Assembly (NCBI GenBank): GCA_964489705.1
Contig: CAZAZQ010000012.1
Coordinates: forward strand, 1-64,000
DNA length: 64,000 nt
Origin: CAZAZQ01 sp964489705
GTDB taxonomy: Bacteria > Zixibacteria > MSB-5A5 > GN15 > FEB-12
Direction: 5' to 3'
Below are positions 36,277-43,846 of this stretch, in pieces (position 1 is the stretch's first letter; each line of letters starts with the position of its first letter). The notes below the pieces were generated by a model that was not told the origin of the DNA, made no database searches, and saw only the letters and a list, made by a program, of their open reading frames with translations. Made by a program: the position numbers and the translations under genes.

Positions 36277-38595
36277 TCAGCAGCTACACGGCGGGGGACC
36301 GCTGGCAAAGAGGTACTGCACCAAATAGGTTAAATCGGCGACGTTCACCCCGTCGGAGCAGTTTACGTCAGCCGCTTCGAGAGGGGTAGGAGGAGCTCCG
36401 CTTTTGAAAAGGTAGTTCACCAGATATGTTATGTCACTCACGGTCACTCCGGGAATACCATCAAGATCGCCACGCTCCAAGCATACCGAAACGGTGGCGC
36501 TGGAGAGGATAGGGGTGTAGGTTAGGTTGAATCCCGAAAATTCGGGGAGATAGGTGCTGTACCCGTCGAGTTCGATGATTGCCGATTCCGTGTCGGAGGC
36601 GGACGGAGGAATAGAAAAATAGAGCTTGAGAATGGCTCCTGAACCGGCAGACAAATCGGGAGAGCTCCCGCTGGATGAGCTTTCCAGTTTGATGGTGACG
36701 CGCTTGTTGCCGACATCGAAATGGAGATAAGATTGGTTTTCAAAGTACTCGGTGCGGCAACCGACTGTGGAGAAGGAATCAAGGGAGAGATTGAGCGTGC
36801 CGTTGTATTCCACCGGGATTTTGAACAACCTCATCGGCACCGAGTTACGGGCGTTGACCGTCACTTCCACTTGCGTGCCTTTGGCTCCGGCTGTGTCTTG
36901 GGGGATGAGAGAGTCGGCTAAGGCGATGATATAGTTAGGCTTAGTCATGGTGCGTATATCCCCGCCGGCGTTGATTTCGAGCGAGACGGAGAACAGCCCG
37001 GGAGTGGTATACGTATGGGCAGGGGATTGAAGGGTATCGGTTTCGCCATCGCCAAAATCCCAACTCCAACTATCCACCGCAAGGGCGGACGAACCGTAAA
37101 AGTGCACCGGGAAAGGTACCCAACCGATGGTCGTGTCGGCATAAAAAGAAACACCCACCACCTGGTCGACCGATCCTCGCAAATCCGGCATCGGCCCGAT
37201 GTGTTTCGGCGAGGAAGCTTGAGGAGTCGAGAAATCTTGCAGCAAACTCCGCATCTCATTGTGGTCGAGCACTGTTCCGTGCGTAGCTTTATGAATCCCT
37301 TGCAGGACAGCACAGGCACCGGTAATAATAGGCGAAGCGCTGGAAGTGCCCGCAAAGGTTGCGGTGTAGTAATTGGTTGTATCAGTGCCGTATAAATCAC
37401 CATACCCCAGCGTGTAAACGTTCCACGTTCCATAGGCGTGGACATCCATGCGCTTCCCGTAGTCGGTGAAAGAAGCCGGAGCATGGTTGCCGTCGGAGGC
37501 GGCGATCATGATAGCGCCGGAAAAGCGGTAATCGGGATCGAACAGCCGTCCGTACCAGGTGGTATCGTCAAGGTTTTCCGCTCCGTTGGCGCCCGCTTCC
37601 ACCACGATACGCCCCAGAGCCGTCGCTTGGAGAATGGCGTCAAACGTTGCTTGTTCGTATTCTACCGGAACGAAGTTGTTGTTGTGCGGTCCGTAGATTT
37701 GGAGCTCGATGAGGATAACATCACCCGTGTCGGTATTGGTCACCGCTGTGTTGATGGCGGAGGCGGTAGACATCGAACCGATGGAAACCGTTCCCAAATC
37801 GACATTGAAAGCAATTCCTGTCATCCCAAAGGAGTTGGAATCGGCGGCGATTTCACCGAGCACGGCGGTGCCGTGGTGATACCAGTCAGGGTCCGGTATT
37901 TTGCTGCCTGCGATATGAAAGTGGTCGGTGCCGCCGTGGAGGTCTTCGTGGCTTTCCACCCAGTTTCCTTCGATGTCGACGACTTTGATGTTTTCCCCTT
38001 TACCTCCGTTTACTCCCCAGGCATAATAGGCGTCAATCCCGGTCGGGGCGGGTTGCAGGTAGTTTTCGGCGGCTTCCCAATTGGGAGTCTGAACGCTGGG
38101 AAGTTGCGGCGGAGAGGGGAAATATGCGATTTCGACAATGTCAAGGGCGTTGAGTTCATTAATCATTTCCAGTTTTTCTTGCGCCGAGGCTTGGGGGCTC
38201 AGCTCAACTTCAAAGTAAAGCGATAAGTCCGGTAATTCCCAACCAACTCGTTGAGAAGCGGTTTTCCGCATTTGGTTTAAGGTGGTTATATCCGTCGGAA
38301 AGTGGCGTTGAACCGTGGTCGCTCGGTTTTGACCGGAAAGGAGCGAGTTCAGCCTTTTCCATTCGGATCCGGTGGCGGAAAAAGAAGTGCCGGTAAAGAC
38401 GGTCTGGGGCGTTCCTTCTTGCAGTTTGAAAATAATGCGGTCGGTGTTCAGAGAAGAAGGAAGGGTTTGATACGTCGGTTTCAGAGGTTGTGCCCGCCGA
38501 AGTTCCGGCATCTTTTTGGCGAAAAGGGGTGAGGTGAGAAGAGAAATACTCAGCAGGAGTGCGAAAATTCTCCCGATTCGTTGAAAATTGTTCAC
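36277..38595 (-). CDS. Exported subtilisin-like serine protease with PKD, cohesin-like and dockerin modules
   Basis: A 772-aa protein when started at the GTG at 38595: 'gagga' lies upstream and the product opens with a clean signal peptide ('MNNFQRIGRIFALLLSISLL'). An upstream ATG at 38667 would spoil it. The S8 triad is Asp207 ('VVDIEGNW'), His241 ('HHGTAVLG') and Ser418 ('AGTSSASP'), with oxyanion Asn337. A PKD domain ('WSWDFGDGETD') follows, then a beta domain like type I cohesins, then a dockerin pair with 'GDLDGIPGVTVSDITYLVNY' and 'VNCSDGVNVADLTYLVQYLF'. The protein ends in 'PPPCSC'. It is probably surface-bound. Confidence 0.9.
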   Translation of the reverse strand: MNNFQRIGRIFALLLSISLLTSPLFAKKMPELRRAQPLKPTYQTLPSSLNTDRIIFKLQEGTPQTVFTGTSFSATGSEWKRLNSLLSGQNRATTVQRHFPTDITTLNQMRKTASQRVGWELPDLSLYFEVELSPQASAQEKLEMINELNALDIVEIAYFPSPPQLPSVQTPNWEAAENYLQPAPTGIDAYYAWGVNGGKGENIKVVDIEGNWVESHEDLHGGTDHFHIAGSKIPDPDWYHHGTAVLGEIAADSNSFGMTGIAFNVDLGTVSIGSMSTASAINTAVTNTDTGDVILIELQIYGPHNNNFVPVEYEQATFDAILQATALGRIVVEAGANGAENLDDTTWYGRLFDPDYRFSGAIMIAASDGNHAPASFTDYGKRMDVHAYGTWNVYTLGYGDLYGTDTTNYYTATFAGTSSASPIITGACAVLQGIHKATHGTVLDHNEMRSLLQDFSTPQASSPKHIGPMPDLRGSVDQVVGVSFYADTTIGWVPFPVHFYGSSALAVDSWSWDFGDGETDTLQSPAHTYTTPGLFSVSLEINAGGDIRTMTKPNYIIALADSLIPQDTAGAKGTQVEVTVNARNSVPMRLFKIPVEYNGTLNLSLDSFSTVGCRTEYFENQSYLHFDVGNKRVTIKLESSSSGSSPDLSAGSGAILKLYFSIPPSASDTESAIIELDGYSTYLPEFSGFNLTYTPILSSATVSVCLERGDLDGIPGVTVSDITYLVNYLFKSGAPPTPLEAADVNCSDGVNVADLTYLVQYLFASGPPPCSC

Positions 38596-38723
38596 GTAGG
38601 TGTCCTCACATGAAAAGTTTAGGTTTTTTTGTTTTCTCATTCCATATAAGATAATGTATATCCACATTTACACAACAGGATTTTTCTTCCCAGGTTCCCC
38701 TCAGCTTGCCGAACTTCCTTGTT

Positions 38724-39650
38724 TTATGGCACCGGCGGCGGTCCTCCATGGAAAAGGTAGCTGACGATATACGTCAAGTCGGCGATATTGAAAGAATCGT
38801 CGCCGTCGGCATCACAAGTCACTTGTTGGCATATTGCAGGCGGCGGATTCCCGAACAAACACTGCACTATGGTGGTCAGATCGGCGACGGTGATTATCCC
38901 GTCGTAGTCGTAGTCGCATTCGTAACTGGTTCCCGCCACCGTGATGGAGCCGTCCTTGAGAATCACCTTGTTCGTGTCGAGGTAGCCGTACAAGTAAGAG
39001 TCAACATGCATTGAATCATACGGAGAAGTATCCGGGTTAACCTCTGCCCATCCGGCACAGGTATCCGCCTGCCAGAGAGTACACAGGTAGTAGGTGGTGT
39101 CATAGATGGTTTCCGTTACGACACCGATAGAGTTTCCCCACGGATCGGAGAAATCCACCGGGGTGGTAATGCTGATGACACTTTTCAAAATCGAGTCGGT
39201 GACAGCCGTATTAAAAGGAATTCTGACGACGATACCGCCTTGCTGGGGACCGAACCCCCAGGTGTGGACGGTATCGAACGGCAAATTGGCGATGCAGCGG
39301 AACCAAATTTCGCTGCCGTCACCGGCGCGGTCGATGCTTTGCACATATTCGAACCCGGAAACCAGGGTCCCGGCGGTGTCGAAGCCGCCATTGCTGAAAT
39401 TGAAGGTTACAAGGTCCGGTCGTTCCGAGACCAAGACAAATTGAAAACCGGCGATAGTGTCGAAATAATTGGACATGTAGATATTCAAAAATGCCATTGT
39501 CTCGCCGGGGCTGACCACCGTGTCCGGGACGGTTAAAATCAGTTCCGGCACGTCGGTGGAAGTACTACGGGGCGGGAAAAGGAAGGCTGTTGCCGCAAGG
39601 GTGAGGATTACCGCCAATTTTTTGCCGCTCAACGGATTGTGCCACCTCAT
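38724..39650 (-). CDS. Exported protein with cohesin-like domain and dockerin repeats
   Basis: A 308-aa exported protein. The signal peptide covers about residues 1-32 ('KKLAVILTLAATAFLF'); 'aaaggagt' precedes the ATG. Residues 40-220 look like a cohesin-type beta sandwich ('VVSPGETMAFLNIYMSNYFD'). The last 65 residues are two dockerin calcium loops: 'CDYDYDGIITVADLTTIVQ' and 'CDADGDDSFNIADLTYIVSY'. The subtilase gene lies downstream on the same strand, 128 bp from its chosen start, so they may be co-expressed. No enzyme domain is seen; it may be a structural or adaptor protein. Confidence 0.8.
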   Translation of the reverse strand: MRWHNPLSGKKLAVILTLAATAFLFPPRSTSTDVPELILTVPDTVVSPGETMAFLNIYMSNYFDTIAGFQFVLVSERPDLVTFNFSNGGFDTAGTLVSGFEYVQSIDRAGDGSEIWFRCIANLPFDTVHTWGFGPQQGGIVVRIPFNTAVTDSILKSVISITTPVDFSDPWGNSIGVVTETIYDTTYYLCTLWQADTCAGWAEVNPDTSPYDSMHVDSYLYGYLDTNKVILKDGSITVAGTSYECDYDYDGIITVADLTTIVQCLFGNPPPAICQQVTCDADGDDSFNIADLTYIVSYLFHGGPPPVP

Positions 39651-39814
39651 GTAAGTGACTCCTTTCGCGTGTTTCTGTTGATTACCTTCCGTGAGCTATG
39701 GTTCCGACCTATACCCTTATTTTGCTTCGTGAGAGGTACTTTTGCGGTAACAATCCTCTATTCCATAAGAAAAGGAAAATCGTAATTCTGTCAAGCAATT
39801 CCTTGGGAAAAAGA

Positions 39815-39844
39815 GAGCACCGGCTTGGTTAAAAACCGGTGCTC
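39815..39844 (-). terminator. Terminator of the M16 peptidase operon
   Basis: GAGCACCGG and CCGGTGCTC form a 9-bp stem with a 12-nt loop; on the minus strand it is followed by CTCTTTTTCC. It lies 35 bp after the stop of the non-catalytic M16 gene. Confidence 0.75.
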
Positions 39845-39878
39845 GAAAAGCTTGTTCCCTGTGGAACACGAGTAATGA

Positions 39879-42020
39879 CTACTCGTTTTTTTCAAAGGTA
39901 CCGGGCGGGAAGGTTTCGTTGATGGTATAGGAATCTATTTTCTGTTCGCTGAACTTCTGGTCGTTGAGCTTGCTTATCGAATTCATGGGAAGTTTTATCC
40001 CTTCCACGGTAGTATAGTTGGAGTAGCTCTCAATCACCGTCCCGGCGCCCATTGGCGTGTCGGAGTAATACGCCTTACTGACCAGCTCGTAGGTGTCCTT
40101 GTTGAAACCGAGCTTGCATATTTCCTCGCCCTGGTCGTCCACCAAGGTAACGAATTCCGCCGGAGCGCCTTCCACTTCGCCGGAACCGCTGTAAACCGCC
40201 CGGTAGTAAGGCTTGTCAAGAGAGGAGAAAATGTGAATGGTGTTCCGCGTCATTTCTTTGTCCAAATCCGCAATATCTTCCTCTGTCATCTCGGTGAGTT
40301 TCATGGTCATCCGGTCGGTCTTCCAGCCGGTTTGGCCATTGCGGATCCGAATCATTTTTTGCCCCATGACATTCATGACGGATTTGCTCTTGTCGGGAAA
40401 TTCCATGAACCAGTCGATGGTGATGGGAATTTCCGTCCCTCCCATCGAGAAGAGCACCGTTCCCTTAACCTTGACGGTCTTGACGTTCTTGAAGTTATCA
40501 AGTCCGCCGTGAGCGGCGACCGCTTTCTCCAAAATTTCTTTCCCTTTCCGGAGATTTTCCGGAGTGAGGGAAAGTTCCTTTTTCTCTTCGCCGGAGGGAA
40601 TGGTAATATCGATGGTATCGACCGGACCGTAGCCGAGCTGATCCAACGGCATATCAAAGTCGGAGCCTTTGCCGACCACCAGGATTTGGAGCGCTTCGGG
40701 GTGGAGGTTTTTCTTGGCGGCATTGAGCACATCTTGCGGGGTAACCTTCTCGACCATCTCTTTCTCTTTGAAGATAAAGTCTTCCGGCAATCCGTAGAAG
40801 TCATACCGCATCAAGCGGGTAGCAACTTCGCCCTTGGAGTCAAAATTGAAAACAAAGGAGTTGAGGTAGCCGTCTTTGCCCATGCGCATTTCTTCTTCGG
40901 TCGGCGGGTCGGTCTGCATCCGTTTGATTTCTTTGATGATTTCCTGCACCGTCTTGGCGGTCGTTTCCGACTTGGTGGAGGCAAAGTTGTAGAAAACCCC
41001 CGGATAGGCGATCCGTGCCGTGTACACACCGAAAACGGCATAGGCAAGCCCTTCGCGGGAACGAACCGAGTTGAACAGCCTGCTTCCGAAAGCACCGCCC
41101 AAAATATTGTTCATAACGATACGGGCGGCATAGTCGTCGTCTGTGATAAACCCGCCAATGTGTCCCAGGACGATGTTCGATTGGTTGACGTCGTTCTTTT
41201 CGATGTAGTAGACTTTGTTTTTGAATTCGTAGTTGACCTTGGGAGGAGGAGGGGGCATGTCGTCGGTCTTTTCCCAACCGCCGAAGTAGGTTTTGATTTT
41301 TTTCAGCAACTCGTTTTTGTCGAAATCGCCCCAGATAGCGATTTGGACATTTTGCGGATGGAAGTACTTCTTGTGGAAATTCACCAGGTCATCGCGAGTG
41401 ATGGCGTTGATGGTGGCATACTCGGGGTGCCGGGCGTAGGGGGAATCGGCGCCGTAGATGATTTTCTTGAATTCCCGGGTAGCGATCTGTTGCGGATCGT
41501 CGTTTCGCCGGGAGATGGACGAGCGCACCTGAACTTTTGCCAGCTCGATTTTGTCTTCGTCGAAGATGGGATGTTGGAGAATGTCGGCAAGGACTTCCAA
41601 CCCCATATCGGTATAATCGCTGAGAATATTGACGCTGGCGCCGCCGGACAAAATTCCCATGTAGGTTTCCACGGAACCGCCGACCCCTTCCAGCATTTCG
41701 TCGATTTCATCGCCCGACCACTTGGCTGTGCCGCCGGTGCGAAGAACCGTGCCCACCAGATCCGCCAACCCGATTTTCTCCGGCGGGTCAAGGTAAGAGC
41801 CGCAATTTATCCGCACCGAGGCGTTGAAGAGCGGCAGACCTTTGTCTTCCAGCAAGTAGAGACGGATACCGTTATCCAGGGTCACCCGCTCCACTTTCGG
41901 AATGTTTATTTTATGTAATTTCGGGTAGGTAAGTTTGTCGACATCCTGTGCGCCCGCATTGATAACGAACAGCCCAAGGAGGAAGATAAAACCTACCAGC
42001 AACGCGATATTCTTTTTCAT
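39879..42020 (-). CDS. M16 peptidase-like protein, non-catalytic, with C-terminal LolA-like domain
   Basis: A 713-aa exported protein from the ATG at 42020 (an upstream frame adds ten polar residues before the signal peptide). Two M16 halves are seen in residues 40-465. Where catalytic M16 proteins have HxxEH, this one has 'GLADLVGTVLRTGG', so the zinc site is lost. The last ~230 residues after 'AVAAHGGLDNFKNVKTVKV' form a separate domain resembling LolA/outer-membrane lipoprotein carrier beta proteins ('TVIESYSNYTTVEGIKLP'). It follows the catalytic M16 gene, as in alpha/beta heterodimers of mitochondrial processing peptidase type. Confidence 0.87.
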   Translation of the reverse strand: MKKNIALLVGFIFLLGLFVINAGAQDVDKLTYPKLHKINIPKVERVTLDNGIRLYLLEDKGLPLFNASVRINCGSYLDPPEKIGLADLVGTVLRTGGTAKWSGDEIDEMLEGVGGSVETYMGILSGGASVNILSDYTDMGLEVLADILQHPIFDEDKIELAKVQVRSSISRRNDDPQQIATREFKKIIYGADSPYARHPEYATINAITRDDLVNFHKKYFHPQNVQIAIWGDFDKNELLKKIKTYFGGWEKTDDMPPPPPKVNYEFKNKVYYIEKNDVNQSNIVLGHIGGFITDDDYAARIVMNNILGGAFGSRLFNSVRSREGLAYAVFGVYTARIAYPGVFYNFASTKSETTAKTVQEIIKEIKRMQTDPPTEEEMRMGKDGYLNSFVFNFDSKGEVATRLMRYDFYGLPEDFIFKEKEMVEKVTPQDVLNAAKKNLHPEALQILVVGKGSDFDMPLDQLGYGPVDTIDITIPSGEEKKELSLTPENLRKGKEILEKAVAAHGGLDNFKNVKTVKVKGTVLFSMGGTEIPITIDWFMEFPDKSKSVMNVMGQKMIRIRNGQTGWKTDRMTMKLTEMTEEDIADLDKEMTRNTIHIFSSLDKPYYRAVYSGSGEVEGAPAEFVTLVDDQGEEICKLGFNKDTYELVSKAYYSDTPMGAGTVIESYSNYTTVEGIKLPMNSISKLNDQKFSEQKIDSYTINETFPPGTFEKNE

Positions 42021-42039
42021 GGTTCGTTTCTCCCCATGC

Positions 42040-43542
42040 TTAGTTTTCAACGGTGTTAATCATTCCCACGACACGGTTTTTCTTCGTGAGATATTTTTGG
42101 GCGACTCGTTGTATATCTTCAGCCGTCACGGCGTTGATTCTATCCAGTTCTTTGAACAGTTCGTGCCAGTCTCCCCAGAACGATTGATACGCCGCCAACT
42201 GGAGAGCAAGCCCCTGGTTGTCGTCGAGCTGGTTGATGAATGCGGCTTTGGCGCGAGCTTTGATTTTGGCGACTTCTTCTTCCGGGATGAGATGGTCTTT
42301 GACCTTTTCGACATCTTCGAAAATCGCCTTTTCGATTTCGTCATTGGTGTGACCGCTGGCGGCGATGACATAAATGATCATCATGGTCGGATACTTGTCG
42401 CCGGGAAACCCGATGAACCCGCCGAGGTTCATAGCCAATTTTTTGTCCTTCACCAGGTCTTTGTACAAGACGGAGGTACGCCCTTGCGCCAGATAGTCAA
42501 CCAAGGCGTCGAGGGCGGGGCGGTCGGGATGGGTAAGTTCCGGGACATGCCAGCCCACGCCATAGATAGGCTGCGACGGGTCTTCCAGCACGACGCGCCG
42601 TTCGCCGTTCTGTTCCGGTTCCACCGTGGCAATCCGTTCCGGGGCGGGACGGTAAGGGATACGTTCCCAGTATTGTTCCGCCAGCTTTTTCACTTCCTTG
42701 GGATCGACATCTCCCACGATGGCGACGACCAGGTTTGCCGGACTGTAATATTTTTCGAAGAAGGCTTTGGCTTCTTTGCGGGAATAATTCTGAATGTCGC
42801 TCATGTGACCGATGCCGGGAACGCCGTAGGGGTGTGCTTTATATGCAATCGCCAAGAACTCCTCCAGCAAACGGCCGAAGGGATTGGAATCGGTTCGCAT
42901 ACGTCGTTCTTCTGCGACCACGTCCCGTTCCTTGTACATTTCCCGGAAAACCGGATTGAGGAAACGCTCCGATTCCAGCGCCATCCAGAGTTCCACTTTG
43001 TTGGACGGGAAACTGACAAAGAACGCTGTCATATCGGAAGCGGTAAAAGCATTCAAACCAACGCCGCCTTCGCGCTCGATGATATTCCCCAGTTCGTTTG
43101 GCTTGACCAGTTGGTAGGATGCCTCGCGGGCTTTTTCGTATTCTTCTTCCAACATCTTGATTTTCGCCGAATCGGCTAACCGTCCTTTTTTCCTTTCGGA
43201 ACGCAGTGCCATGAAGATGGAATCTTCGGCGGCAATCAATTCCAATTCTTTTTTGATGTCTTTGGTGCCCAGAGTCGTCGTTCCCTTGAACGCCATGTGT
43301 TCGAACATGTGCGCCAAGCCGGTGTATTCCTTCGGATCGTCGACGGAGCCGACGTTCGCCCAGGTGACGAAACTGGCGACGGGGGCATCATGTCGTTCCA
43401 TGACGATGACGGTTAAACCGTTTTTGAGGGTGAACATAGTCACCGATTTCTCCAGCTCGGTAAAGTCGAAGCCGGATGCGACGGTCACTATGAGAAGGAT
43501 ACAACTCAAGAGCATGAGTACTATACGGGTAGTTCCTTTCAC
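42040..43542 (-). CDS. M16 family zinc metallopeptidase, catalytic subunit
   Basis: A 500-aa exported peptidase. The GTG at 43542 is the best start: 'GGAGG' lies 8 nt upstream and the product starts 'MKGTTRIVLMLLSCILLIV', a signal peptide; ATG codons further upstream place this ribosome site inside the gene. The zinc motif is His78-Met-Phe-Glu81-His82, with a third ligand glutamate in 'WMALESERF'. The protein is the expected partner of the non-catalytic M16 gene that starts 20 bp after its stop. It should act on peptides in the periplasm. Confidence 0.92.
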   Translation of the reverse strand: MKGTTRIVLMLLSCILLIVTVASGFDFTELEKSVTMFTLKNGLTVIVMERHDAPVASFVTWANVGSVDDPKEYTGLAHMFEHMAFKGTTTLGTKDIKKELELIAAEDSIFMALRSERKKGRLADSAKIKMLEEEYEKAREASYQLVKPNELGNIIEREGGVGLNAFTASDMTAFFVSFPSNKVELWMALESERFLNPVFREMYKERDVVAEERRMRTDSNPFGRLLEEFLAIAYKAHPYGVPGIGHMSDIQNYSRKEAKAFFEKYYSPANLVVAIVGDVDPKEVKKLAEQYWERIPYRPAPERIATVEPEQNGERRVVLEDPSQPIYGVGWHVPELTHPDRPALDALVDYLAQGRTSVLYKDLVKDKKLAMNLGGFIGFPGDKYPTMMIIYVIAASGHTNDEIEKAIFEDVEKVKDHLIPEEEVAKIKARAKAAFINQLDDNQGLALQLAAYQSFWGDWHELFKELDRINAVTAEDIQRVAQKYLTKKNRVVGMINTVEN

Positions 43543-43794
43543 CTTTCGGTCCTCCATATGTATGTGGGTGAATGATTTCATTTATGCGGAAATAAACGGG
43601 GTGTCCAAGTAGTGTCAAGCGATTCGGAGAAAATGATTCCTGCAGAGAGTGAGAAAAGGAGAAAAGATCTCTCCTTACGGGAAAGACCTTCGACCGAGAA
43701 GCTTACACCACGCACGGAATCGTTCATAATGCGAAAGGAATACGAGAAATGATTCGAAATGTTTCAAAAAAATTTATTTTTTCACCGGGTGAAA

Positions 43795-43819
43795 AAGCCC
43801 GAACGTATGGTTCGGGCTT
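43795..43819 (-). terminator. Terminator of the glycogen phosphorylase gene
   Basis: AAGCCCGAAC and GTTCGGGCTT form a 10-bp stem with a 5-nt loop. On the minus strand the stem is followed by TTTC, a short T-run. It lies about 28 bp after the stop. Confidence 0.65.
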
Positions 43820-43846
43820 GAGAGGAAGTTCAAAATATTTACTTTT

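Noticed and set aside
40233..41918. 561-codon antisense frame opposite the non-catalytic M16 gene
   Set aside because: The opposite strand codes for a recognisable M16 protein with signal peptide; this frame has no ribosome site or domain and is a by-product of codon bias.
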